Source of the DNA: an uncultured SAR86 cluster bacterium
Lineage (GTDB): Bacteria > Pseudomonadota > Gammaproteobacteria > Magnimaribacterales > D2472
Assembly (NCBI GenBank): GCA_902515455.1
Contig: CABXUO010000011.1
Location: 1 to 38,119 of the forward strand
Direction of reading: 5' to 3'
DNA: 38,119 bases
A program made the translations under genes and the position numbers. Under the pieces are notes generated by a model. That model was not told the DNA's origin. It worked only from the letters and a program-made list of their open reading frames with translations, and searched no databases. Positions 24,676 to 33,177 of the stretch are shown piece after piece; position 1 is the stretch's first letter, and every line of letters begins with the position of its first letter.

Positions 24676-25614
24676 ATGAAAGTTAATCAAAGTATTGAGA
24701 ATTATGGCTGTGATACTGTCATAGAAAAACTAAATCTAGCAAAATATATAAATGAGGTTGAAGATATTGGTTTTACAGTTATACCACCAGAAATAGTCGC
24801 ATCCGAAAATACAAGAAAAGAAATTTTAGCCAAAATAATTGAAATTGCTGAAAAGAAAACAGGTAATACTCTGAAATTAGATCAAAATACTAACTCAGGA
24901 AATTATAAAGCTATCCCACAAACAGACAGTCAGTTTGTTCTTTATCAATTGCTTTTTGAAGATGCGATTTTTGAAAGATGGTTGATGAATGAAATAATTC
25001 TATGTTTGTCATCATATTTTTTGAATAATCAAGCTCAACTTTCTACTATGTCTTCATTTATCAAGTGGAAAGGGGTTAATTATAAAGATTCATTAGGTCT
25101 TCATGCGGATACTCAACCATCACCAAACGGTAAGCTCCCATCTGAATGGGTGGATGCTTGCAACAGTGTATTATGTCTTACTGATTACACTAAGGATGAT
25201 GGCGCATTAGCTGTTGTGCCATATTCACATAAAATAGCTAGACAACCGAGTGCTGATGACTATAAAAAAAGTAATGTTATTCCAGTGGAGGCACCTGCAG
25301 GATCTCTTATTTTTTGGCATGGAAATCTTTGGCACGGTGCATTTCCTAAATTAACTGATGGTTTAAGAATAAATTTAACAACATTCATGAATCATAGAAG
25401 GATTAAAACTCAGGAATGTATTAAAGAAAAAGTTACCCAAGAGATGTTGGATAGAAACCCTGGAAAACATTTTGCAAGGATGGTTGGTTTGAATGATTCA
25501 AATGGTTTTGATCAAAATGGGCCTGTATTAGACGGTATTATTAATTATGGAACAGAAGATCAAATGAAAAGATTCACATTCAATGTTAAAGATTACAAAA
25601 AAAGGAATAGATAA
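24676..25614 (+). CDS. Phytanoyl-CoA dioxygenase (PhyH)-like non-heme Fe(II)/2-oxoglutarate oxygenase
   Basis: 312 residues. The PhyH-family iron triad is visible: 'HAD' with H143 and D145, and H220 in 'LWHGAFPK'; R231 after it is placed to bind the 2-oxoglutarate carboxylate. The double-stranded beta-helix core runs about 125-240. The enzyme would hydroxylate an unactivated carbon; PhyH-family members act on many substrates, not only phytanoyl-CoA. Start at 24676 fits a promoter so close that the mRNA is almost leaderless. The next gene begins one base after the stop. A second, diverged copy lies at 33174-34055. Confidence 0.88.
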   Translation: MKVNQSIENYGCDTVIEKLNLAKYINEVEDIGFTVIPPEIVASENTRKEILAKIIEIAEKKTGNTLKLDQNTNSGNYKAIPQTDSQFVLYQLLFEDAIFERWLMNEIILCLSSYFLNNQAQLSTMSSFIKWKGVNYKDSLGLHADTQPSPNGKLPSEWVDACNSVLCLTDYTKDDGALAVVPYSHKIARQPSADDYKKSNVIPVEAPAGSLIFWHGNLWHGAFPKLTDGLRINLTTFMNHRRIKTQECIKEKVTQEMLDRNPGKHFARMVGLNDSNGFDQNGPVLDGIINYGTEDQMKRFTFNVKDYKKRNR

Positions 25615-25615
25615 A

Positions 25616-27352
25616 GTGGATGGAATAAGTTTAGAAGTTTTATATGGAAAATTGTCTTCAATTTCTGAAGAAATGCAACTAATCATTCTAAAATCAGCTC
25701 ATTCTAGAATGGTAAATGAGGCATGTGATGCTACCTCAGCTTTACTTGACTCTAAAGGACGAAATATTTCTCAAGCGGTCTCAATACCTATTCATTTGGG
25801 ATGTATTACTGTCTTAGGGAAGCTCATAGCTGAAAGTTATCCTCAGGGTGTAGCAAAAGATGGCGATTGTTACATTGTAAATGACCCATATTCTGGAGGC
25901 ACTCATCTTCCAGATATTGCTATTGCCGTTCCAGCCTTTCATAAAAATAAATTAATTGGATATGCAGCAGTGATGATTCATCACCAAGATATTGGAGGCA
26001 TGCTTCCTGGAAGTGCATCAGTCTATGCACATGATTTATATTCAGAGGGTCTTAGACTTCCGTTGGTTAAAATAATAGATCAGGGAAAAATAAATGATGA
26101 TTTGATTGGATTGATGGCTTCAAACAGCAGAACTCCTGAAACTCTCAAAGGAGATTTATTTGCTCAAATAGCAGCGGGAAAAATAGGTTCAGCTAGGATG
26201 AGTGAATTAACATTAAATTATGGCTTAAATTATTTTAATAATGGTGTTGATAATTTATTGGATTACACTGAAAAATTAACAAGATCTGAAATTAAAAATA
26301 TTCCCGATGGTGATTATAAATTTCATGATTGGGTAGACAATGATGGCTCAATTGGTAATGAGGAGCCCTTAAAAATAGCAGTTAAAATGAGTGTTAAAAA
26401 ATCTAATATTAAATTTGATTTTACCGGCACTTCCGGTCAGGTAAAAACAGCTATAAATAATGTTCCCTCATCGGCAACTTCAGCAGTTATGTTTGGGATT
26501 AGGACCCTAACAGGCGATAGCTCTCCAGATAATGAAGGTGGTTTCAGGCCAGTAACCATTAAATTCCCTGAGGGCAGTCTAGTAAATCCTACTTTTCCTG
26601 CTCCAGTAGCCTCAAGGAGTGTTTCATTAAGAAGAGTAGTCGATGTGATATTAGGAGTTCTTGCAAAAGCAATACCTAATAGGTATCCAGCTGCAAATTG
26701 TGGTCAAGCATCAGTAATTTATTGTGGTTCAGTAGATGAAAAAACTAATGAAAGCATAGTTGGAGCAATTGGTGGACCCTGGATGGGTGGGATGGGAGCA
26801 AGACCTAAAAAAGATGGAATTGATACCACTGATCATGACGCTTCAAATGTATATCATGTTCCGTTAGAGGTGAGTGAAGCTGAATTACCTATTAGATTTA
26901 AAAAAATGGAGTTATGGAAAGATTCGGGTGGTGCTGGTAAATGGAGAGGCGGTCTTGGATTTCATTCAGAGGTCGAATGGCTTGGAGGAAAAGCCACTGC
27001 TTCTTTGAGAAGAGATAGGCATAAATTTAATCCATGGGGATTATCTGGCGGGCATGATGGGCCAATGTGTAAAACCGCTATCAAGAAAAAAAATGCAAAA
27101 AGTAAATCAATTCCTGGAAAAAGTCACATCGAATTAATCAAAGGAGATATTTTACAACTTTGGACAACGGGAAGTGGCGGTCATTCAAATCCACTCAAGA
27201 GAAATATGAATTTAGTTTTAGATGACTATTTAGATAGAAAAATATCCAACAAATCTGCTCGTGATATCTATGGTGTTGTTATAGAAAAAAATCAAATTAA
27301 TATAAGAAAATCACGAGCTTTGCGAAAAAAATTAATTAAAAAAGTAGCATAA
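25616..27352 (+). CDS. HyuB-type hydantoinase/oxoprolinase B subunit (orphan)
   Basis: 578 residues. I choose GTG 25616: AGGA lies nine bases upstream and the sequence from there, '(V)DGISLEVLYGKLSSISEEM', is the common HyuB N-terminus; the ATG at 25583 would overlap the dioxygenase by 32 bases. Family signatures include 'NDPYSGGTHLPD', 'HHQDIGGMLPGS', 'SNSRTPETLKGDL' and 'GGPWMGGMGARP'. HyuB works with HyuA in ATP-dependent ring opening of hydantoins, oxoprolinase or carboxylase-type reactions. No HyuA gene is adjacent; the only HyuA in the window is at 35298, beside another HyuB. Confidence 0.88.
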   Translation: MDGISLEVLYGKLSSISEEMQLIILKSAHSRMVNEACDATSALLDSKGRNISQAVSIPIHLGCITVLGKLIAESYPQGVAKDGDCYIVNDPYSGGTHLPDIAIAVPAFHKNKLIGYAAVMIHHQDIGGMLPGSASVYAHDLYSEGLRLPLVKIIDQGKINDDLIGLMASNSRTPETLKGDLFAQIAAGKIGSARMSELTLNYGLNYFNNGVDNLLDYTEKLTRSEIKNIPDGDYKFHDWVDNDGSIGNEEPLKIAVKMSVKKSNIKFDFTGTSGQVKTAINNVPSSATSAVMFGIRTLTGDSSPDNEGGFRPVTIKFPEGSLVNPTFPAPVASRSVSLRRVVDVILGVLAKAIPNRYPAANCGQASVIYCGSVDEKTNESIVGAIGGPWMGGMGARPKKDGIDTTDHDASNVYHVPLEVSEAELPIRFKKMELWKDSGGAGKWRGGLGFHSEVEWLGGKATASLRRDRHKFNPWGLSGGHDGPMCKTAIKKKNAKSKSIPGKSHIELIKGDILQLWTTGSGGHSNPLKRNMNLVLDDYLDRKISNKSARDIYGVVIEKNQINIRKSRALRKKLIKKVA

Positions 27353-27362
27353 AACCTTTCAT

Positions 27363-28661
27363 ATGAACTCATCATCTAAATTTTATCCTTGGTATGTAGT
27401 GGGCGTATTAATGTTTGCATATACAGTTGCTTTTATTGATAGGCAAATTTTAAGTTTACTTATTCAGCCAATTAAAGAAGATTTAGGGATTACAGATACG
27501 CAAATTGGATTATTAGCAGGCTTAGCTTTTGCAATATTTTATTCATTTATTGGAATTCCTATTGCAAAACTAGCTGATACAAAAAATCGCGTGACAATAA
27601 TTTCAATTGGAGTAGCTCTATGGACACTAATGACTGCGCTTTGCGGACTTACTAAGACATATTTTTATTTATTTCTTGCTAGAGTTGGAGTAGGTGTGGG
27701 AGAGGCAGCTTTGTCTCCAGCTGCTTACTCAATGATTGCAGATTATTTTCCAAAAGAAAAACTAGGAAGAGCAATTGGTGTTTATGTTATTGGTCTATAT
27801 CTTGGTGCAGGTTTAGCCATGTTAGTAGGTAGTGCTGTTATTTCCATAGTATCAACTATGCCTTTGATGGAATTGCCATATTATGGAATTATCAAACCTT
27901 GGCAAATCACTTTTTTAATAGTTTCAATTCCCGGCATCATGGTATTGTTATTACTTCTCACCATTAAGGAACCCAAGAGGCAATCATTTATTGAAGCTGA
28001 TATCAATAAACAATCGAGCTTTAAAGATGTAATTATTTATCTATGGGGATTGAGGGAGATTTTTGTAAATTTGAATATTGGCATATGCATTAATGGTGCG
28101 GTAGTTGCCGGCTTTATGGTGTGGATTCCAGAATGGCTTCGTAGAACATATGAAGTAAATATTGTGGATGCTGGATTAATCTATGGCTTTGCATTAATGA
28201 TTTTTGGAGTTTTAGGTCCTTTTACTGGAGGATGGATTTCAGATTATTTGTCTAAAAAAAATTATAAAGATGCACCAATGAGAACCGTTCTTTACGCTGC
28301 ATTTTTGACCATTCCATTTGCAGCTTTAATGCCACTTTCTTCAAATATTTACATTGCAGTTACCATGTTATGCATTGTAACTTTCCTATTTTCAATACCT
28401 CAGGGTCTTCCACCAGTAATTATGCAATTAATAGCACCAAATAATATGAGAGCTCAAACAACTGCCATTTTTATGCTTTTTAGTAATTTATTTTCATATG
28501 CATTTGGAGCCACAATAATAGCTGTTATTACAGATATGATTGGTTATGAGTCTGCATTAAAATACTCTATGTCAATCGTAAGTATATTTTTTATTCCAGT
28601 GGGATCTTTTTTTATTTTTCTTACGCTAAAACCAATGCGACATTTAGATTTATCAAACTAA
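27363..28661 (+). CDS. MFS transporter (first of two paralogs)
   Basis: 432 residues, 12 membrane segments by hydropathy. MFS signatures: 'SFIGIPIAKLADTKNR' between helices 2 and 3 (motif A-like, LADTKNR), 'GVGVGEAALSPAAYS' and 'GGWISDYLSKKNYKD' in the mirrored position. It resembles spinster-type or organic-anion permeases often found next to catabolic genes. The closest relative in the window is at 31840-33177, matching in 'FIDRQ', 'LLI.PIK.DL.I.DTQ' and 'LFLARVGVGVGEA'. Substrate unknown; from context it could carry the substrate of the dioxygenase/HyuB enzymes. Overlaps the convergent SDR gene by four bases. Confidence 0.9.
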   Translation: MNSSSKFYPWYVVGVLMFAYTVAFIDRQILSLLIQPIKEDLGITDTQIGLLAGLAFAIFYSFIGIPIAKLADTKNRVTIISIGVALWTLMTALCGLTKTYFYLFLARVGVGVGEAALSPAAYSMIADYFPKEKLGRAIGVYVIGLYLGAGLAMLVGSAVISIVSTMPLMELPYYGIIKPWQITFLIVSIPGIMVLLLLLTIKEPKRQSFIEADINKQSSFKDVIIYLWGLREIFVNLNIGICINGAVVAGFMVWIPEWLRRTYEVNIVDAGLIYGFALMIFGVLGPFTGGWISDYLSKKNYKDAPMRTVLYAAFLTIPFAALMPLSSNIYIAVTMLCIVTFLFSIPQGLPPVIMQLIAPNNMRAQTTAIFMLFSNLFSYAFGATIIAVITDMIGYESALKYSMSIVSIFFIPVGSFFIFLTLKPMRHLDLSN

Positions 28662-29422
28662 GCGACTTGACCGCCATTAATTAAGATACTTTGGCCCGAA
28701 ATAAATCTTCCATATTCACTGCTCACAAAACAACATAATTTAGCAAAGTCTTCAGGTTTACCAAATCTTCCAACCGGTATTTTCTCTAATAATTTTAATT
28801 TAATATTTTCTTGATCAGACTTTGGATTACTTTTAATAAAATTTTCAAGGCTCTCAGTTAAGAAATAACCCGGGAGAATAGAGTTTATATTGATACCAGG
28901 AAAATCATTTTTCTTTGCTATGCTCTTAGTGAAACCTTCAAGCGCAGTTCTTGAGACAGTTGATAGTTCTAAATTATGCATTGGAAAATTAGTTGTCATG
29001 CTTGAAATATTTATTATTGATCCACTTTTTTTGTCCTTCATTCTGGGAAGCGCAAAATTTATTAATTGAGCTGAAGTTAAAAAAATGTCATTGAAGGACT
29101 TTAACCAATCTTCATTAGTCCATTTAAGGAAATCTCCTGATGGAGGACCCGGTACGTGAGTAATTAAAATATCTGTTAATTGAACTGATTTTTTAACAAT
29201 CAATCTATCTTTTTCACTAGAAATATCATTAATTAGAATATTTAAATTTTTATCATTTTCATCAGCATCAAATCTTTTAAGGAGTCTTTTTAATTTTTTA
29301 GCTGATAGACATGTCGCATTTATTTTAGAGCCTTGTTTTAAGTATTCAGCAACACATGCCGCGCCTAAGTCTGTATCAGCACTACAAATAAATACTTTTT
29401 TATTTTTTAATTTTAAATTCAT
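28658..29422 (-). CDS. Atypical SDR-family protein lacking YxxxK
   Basis: 254 residues with the SDR length and C-terminal 'SGQSILINGGQ'. Two key sites differ from normal SDRs. The dinucleotide motif TGxxxGxG is 'CSADTDLG', and the catalytic YxxxK is 'STVSR' (Ser for Tyr, Arg for Lys). Sequences with 'GPPxGDF' near residue 92 ('PGPPSGDF') and 'LS...R.AleGf.Ks.A' form a known divergent SDR subgroup that lacks the Tyr/Lys pair, so this is family-level and not a random loss. The reaction, if any, is unknown. The start codon lies directly after the TBDR terminator's T-run with no ribosome site. Confidence 0.82.
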   Translation of the reverse strand: MNLKLKNKKVFICSADTDLGAACVAEYLKQGSKINATCLSAKKLKRLLKRFDADENDKNLNILINDISSEKDRLIVKKSVQLTDILITHVPGPPSGDFLKWTNEDWLKSFNDIFLTSAQLINFALPRMKDKKSGSIINISSMTTNFPMHNLELSTVSRTALEGFTKSIAKKNDFPGININSILPGYFLTESLENFIKSNPKSDQENIKLKLLEKIPVGRFGKPEDFAKLCCFVSSEYGRFISGQSILINGGQVA

Positions 29423-29452
29423 AAAAAAAAGAGGGGATCAAATGATCCCCTC
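29423..29452 (-). terminator. Rho-independent terminator of the TonB-dependent receptor gene
   Basis: Read on the minus strand: a 9-bp perfect stem of GAGGGGATC and its complement (29431-29452) with a 4-base loop, then eight T (29430-29423). The stop of the receptor gene is 18 bases upstream. It ends exactly at the SDR start codon at 29422. Confidence 0.88.
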
Positions 29453-29470
29453 AGTTGTGACTATGTATTT

Positions 29471-31726
29471 TTAAAATCTGTAGTCAAGACTGAACCCATA
29501 GGTTCTTGGCATACCTGTAACGAAAACACCCCATCCAGTTGCTCCGCTGGCACCAAGTGTATCCATAATGTATACATCATCATTTAAATTTTTAGCCCAG
29601 AAGGAAATGCTAGTTTTATCATCAGATAAATTCCATGTCACTCGAGCATTTAAAAGTTTATTTGTAATTTCAAGCATTGGAATATTTACAACTTCCTTAA
29701 AATGCTCACCTTCATATACATAATCCACAAATACATTCATTGATCCACCACTAGCAAGGGGTTTGTAGTAATCTAATGCGATGTTGTAGTTGAGTTCTGG
29801 AGCATTAGGTAATACTCTTGGAGAATTACCAAGTGGACCATCGAAGTTAGCACCTGGATCATTGTTTGAAGTATTTAATTTTCCAACACCTAATTGCCAT
29901 TGAAGATTATCAGTCGCTTGATATTTAAAGTCTGCTTCAAATCCAGATACATCTGCATCAGCAAGATTTGTTAAGAAATTTAAAACTAAACCATCACCAG
30001 TTTCTCGGGCTGTAGCTGCCTGAAGACCTACATAGTTATAATCAAATAAAGCAGCATTAAGTGTAGCTCTCCCATCTAGAAGAGTTGCTTTATAGCCAAT
30101 TTCGATTGATTCAACTTCTTCTTCCTTGAATGGTTTGTAAAGCTGAGGGTTTGTATTTAAGCCTCCATTAATTCCACCAGGCTTATATCCTGTGGCTAAA
30201 CTAAAGTACCATAAAGTATCTTCGTTGGGTGTATGATTTAAAGCAGCTTTCCAAGTAAATGCATTCTCGTCAAGTCCACAGGGATCAACAAATGCATTTG
30301 GACATGATGCTAATACTGCAGCTGGAGCAGGGGCAGGATAACCAAAAGCTATTCCAACTGATGCATCCATGCTCATTTTATCATTTAGATATCTTCCGCC
30401 AAGTTCAAAGCTAGTTTTATCTGATAGCTCCCATTTTCCTTGTGCATAGATTGCATTATTTTCTCTTTCTTGAGTATAGGAAAGCCAAAAATTAAAGCCT
30501 ACCCAGTCAGATGTGAAGCCAATTCTTGGAGGTATTTCTGCTACATCATCTTTTGAAAATTGAATTCCAGCAATCCAACTAAAACTAGAGTCATTGTTTG
30601 AAACAAGTCTGAATTCTTGTGACCATGCATCCATTTGTGTGTTGAATAAAAAGTCTAAAAATAATGCTGGATTTCCATCAGATTCTTTTGGTTGCACCCT
30701 ATCATATTCTGTATAAGAGGAAATTGATTTTAAATCAAAGCCGTCAAAACCTTTTGTAATTGTTAGTGTTGCAAGCTTATGATCATTTTCTAGAGTAGCA
30801 TCTTCATTTATGGGTGTGCCAGCAACATTTGAATAATCTCCGGCATACCAATCATTATCAGTATCAGAATATCCTAGGACATCAAAACACGTGTTTGGAT
30901 CAAGCCTTCCTTGAAGGTATGCATCACAATAACCACCACCAGGTTTATTTGTTCCAATATGCTGAAAGTATACTGGCTGAGATCTATCCTCACTCGATGC
31001 AACTTTAAATAATACAGAAGTATCATCTTTTTCCCATAGAAGTTGCATTCTTACTGAAGAAATATCAACTTCACCTTGTTTATTTCCAGTAGTTCTATTT
31101 AAAACCCAGCCTTCATTCTGCTGATTGCTAACGAAACTTATCCTTGCTGCTAGATTTTCACCAATCTGACCACCATAAGCACCTTCAATTTTTCTTTTTT
31201 CGTATTTACCAGTATCAAGTTTTACAAATCCTTCTGATTCCATTGTAGGTTTTCTAGAGAAATAATTTATTGCACCACCATTGGTATTTCTTCCAAATAA
31301 AGCACTCTGAGGTCCTTTAAGCACCTCAACTCTTTCCATGTCATATAATTGAGCGCCCATGCTAACAATTGAAGTTTGAAAAACCTCATCGATAAAGAGG
31401 CCCACACTTGCGGTATCACTTGCCTGAAAACTATTCATACCAACACCTCTAATAGTATAAATAGGCATTGAGTTACCCCAAGCATATTTAATATCTACAT
31501 TCGGTGATTGATTTGCAACACTAGTGATATCCTCCCAACCAAGTTGATCTAAATCCTGATTTGTAAAAGCATTTACTGCAATGTTGACATCTTGAAGACT
31601 TTCGTCTCTTTTTGTAGCAGAAACAACTATCTCTTCAATTTCTTGTTGTGCAGAAAGTTCTGTAGAATTTAGACCCAAAAAAACCATGGGCATTGAAATC
31701 AAATAACTAAGAAAATATTTTTTCAT
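29471..31726 (-). CDS. TonB-dependent outer-membrane receptor
   Basis: 751 residues. I start at ATG 31726 ('MKKYFLSYL'): the GGGGGAAG ribosome site upstream overlaps the TTG at 31738. A signal peptide ends near 'ELSAQ'. The TonB box 'EEIVVSATKR' is followed by the plug domain ('VGLFIDEVF', 'RVEVLKGPQSALFGRNTNGGAINY', read in parts), and a 22-strand beta-barrel ending in aromatic 'YGFSLDYRF'. These proteins import large or rare ligands across the outer membrane with TonB-ExbBD energy. Ligand unknown; the neighbours suggest an organic compound to be oxidised. A 22-bp palindrome sits in its promoter, and a strong terminator follows. Confidence 0.95.
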   Translation of the reverse strand: MKKYFLSYLISMPMVFLGLNSTELSAQQEIEEIVVSATKRDESLQDVNIAVNAFTNQDLDQLGWEDITSVANQSPNVDIKYAWGNSMPIYTIRGVGMNSFQASDTASVGLFIDEVFQTSIVSMGAQLYDMERVEVLKGPQSALFGRNTNGGAINYFSRKPTMESEGFVKLDTGKYEKRKIEGAYGGQIGENLAARISFVSNQQNEGWVLNRTTGNKQGEVDISSVRMQLLWEKDDTSVLFKVASSEDRSQPVYFQHIGTNKPGGGYCDAYLQGRLDPNTCFDVLGYSDTDNDWYAGDYSNVAGTPINEDATLENDHKLATLTITKGFDGFDLKSISSYTEYDRVQPKESDGNPALFLDFLFNTQMDAWSQEFRLVSNNDSSFSWIAGIQFSKDDVAEIPPRIGFTSDWVGFNFWLSYTQERENNAIYAQGKWELSDKTSFELGGRYLNDKMSMDASVGIAFGYPAPAPAAVLASCPNAFVDPCGLDENAFTWKAALNHTPNEDTLWYFSLATGYKPGGINGGLNTNPQLYKPFKEEEVESIEIGYKATLLDGRATLNAALFDYNYVGLQAATARETGDGLVLNFLTNLADADVSGFEADFKYQATDNLQWQLGVGKLNTSNNDPGANFDGPLGNSPRVLPNAPELNYNIALDYYKPLASGGSMNVFVDYVYEGEHFKEVVNIPMLEITNKLLNARVTWNLSDDKTSISFWAKNLNDDVYIMDTLGASGATGWGVFVTGMPRTYGFSLDYRF

Positions 31727-31763
31727 CACTTCCCCCAATAAATGTTGTGATACATAAAATTTA

Positions 31764-31785
31764 GCACACCTAGGTCTAGTTGTGC
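31764..31785. promoter_or_regulatory. 22-bp near-perfect palindrome in the TBDR promoter (candidate operator)
   Basis: Ten of eleven mirrored positions pair around the centre; the arms on the minus strand are GCACAaCTAG and CTAGgTGTGC. It lies between a possible -35 TTGCAC and a -10 TAAATT (minus strand, 18-base spacer), the position of many repressor or MerR-type sites. No regulator gene is in this window. Confidence 0.5.
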
Positions 31786-31839
31786 AAGTTTATAATCCAG
31801 TTATGCTGATTCCTTAAAATTTTGTTTGATTAATTTAAG

Positions 31840-33177
31840 TTAACTATCGTTAGCCTCAGCAACGCTCGTCTTGTAAGGCTTTAAACAGAGATATAAAGAG
31901 ATAATTGAGAAGGGCAGAAATATTGCTGAAACAGTGGATATGGAAAGGTATAAGAGATTTTCATTTTTAAAAATATAGTCTGTAAATATAGCTACAATAC
32001 TTGGACCGATACCAATTGAAAAAAAAGTTGAAATAAAGAAAAAAATAGCCACAACCTGAGCTCTCACATGATTTGGAGCTATCATCTGTATAGCAACTGG
32101 CGACATTGCTTGTTGCAAAAACATCGTAAAGGAGAAAACACCCAACATTACAACAGTTAAAACTGAGTTATTAATCAATGGAGTCACAACCATAATTGGC
32201 ATTAACAATGAGAACACTATTAAAGCACACCTTATTGGAGCATCCTGATACCCTTTGCTAAATAAATAGTCATGAAATCTACCGCCCAAAACAGCACCAA
32301 AAGATCCAAAAATTGCTAGCATTAGACCAAATATATAACCTGCATTACTTATGTCCCAATCAAAAGCTCTTCTTAAATGCTCAGGTATCCACGTAAGAAA
32401 TCCATAAAATACCATTCCTCCAAACGAGTATGCGATGGTAATAAATCCAAGAGTCTTAAAGTTTTTTTTAAGAAAGGTGATTAGTCGAGTTTTAGCAACT
32501 TCATCATTTGTTTTTTCAAAAATATTTCTTCGAGGAGGTTCTTTGACGGTCACTCTAATTAATAATGCAAGTAAGATTCCAGGAAAGCCGACTATCATGA
32601 AAGTTACTTGCCATGGCCTAAGAGTGCCAATAAGAGGAAGATTAATGTCACCAATATTTGACATATAACTGAGGATGGCGCCGCCTAAAACCAAAGCAAA
32701 GCCAGTTCCAATTGACATGCCAAGCATATATATGCCTACCGCTGTACCAAGTTTATTTTTTGGAAAGAAATCTGGAATAAGAGAATATACTGCAGGAGTA
32801 AGGGTAGCCTCACCAACACCTACACCAACTCGCGCTAGGAAAAGTTGCCAATAATTTTTTGCGAGCCCACAAATACCAGTCATCAGGCTCCAAAAAAATA
32901 TACCTAGTGAAATAATTTTTGTTCTATTTCCTCGATCAACTAATCTTGCAATAGGAATTGCCATTGATATATAAAATATTGAAAAAGCGAATCCAATTAA
33001 TAAACTGACTTGAGTATCATTAATATTTAAGTCAGATTTAATTGGCTCGATTAACAAAGTCATGACCTGTCGATCGATAAATGATACTGCAAAAGCAAAG
33101 GTCATTAAGAATAGAACATACCAAGAGTAATTTAGATCTTGGTTATTTACTGTTCTTGTGTTCAAGTTATCACTCAA
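31840..33177 (-). CDS. MFS transporter (second paralog)
   Basis: 445 residues, 12 hydrophobic segments. Motif A-like 'IPIARLVDRGNR', 'LFLARVGVGVGEATLTPAVYS' and 'GGRFHDYLFSKGYQDAP' are visible and align with the first MFS protein at 27363, so the two are clear paralogs. Its start overlaps the dioxygenase stop by four bases (ATGA), so the two are co-translated. A plausible joint role is import or export of the substrate of the dioxygenase. The N-terminal 15 residues are hydrophilic and variable. Confidence 0.9.
   Translation of the reverse strand: MSDNLNTRTVNNQDLNYSWYVLFLMTFAFAVSFIDRQVMTLLIEPIKSDLNINDTQVSLLIGFAFSIFYISMAIPIARLVDRGNRTKIISLGIFFWSLMTGICGLAKNYWQLFLARVGVGVGEATLTPAVYSLIPDFFPKNKLGTAVGIYMLGMSIGTGFALVLGGAILSYMSNIGDINLPLIGTLRPWQVTFMIVGFPGILLALLIRVTVKEPPRRNIFEKTNDEVAKTRLITFLKKNFKTLGFITIAYSFGGMVFYGFLTWIPEHLRRAFDWDISNAGYIFGLMLAIFGSFGAVLGGRFHDYLFSKGYQDAPIRCALIVFSLLMPIMVVTPLINNSVLTVVMLGVFSFTMFLQQAMSPVAIQMIAPNHVRAQVVAIFFFISTFFSIGIGPSIVAIFTDYIFKNENLLYLSISTVSAIFLPFSIISLYLCLKPYKTSVAEANDS

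Noticed and set aside
25583..25618. ATG 25583 as the start of the orphan HyuB
   Set aside because: It overlaps the dioxygenase gene by 32 bases and adds residues not typical of HyuB; GTG 25616 restores the usual N-terminus with a ribosome site.
31802..31842. CTTAAA/TTTAAG as a terminator after the second MFS gene
   Set aside because: Six AT-only pairs with a 15-base loop are too weak to call.
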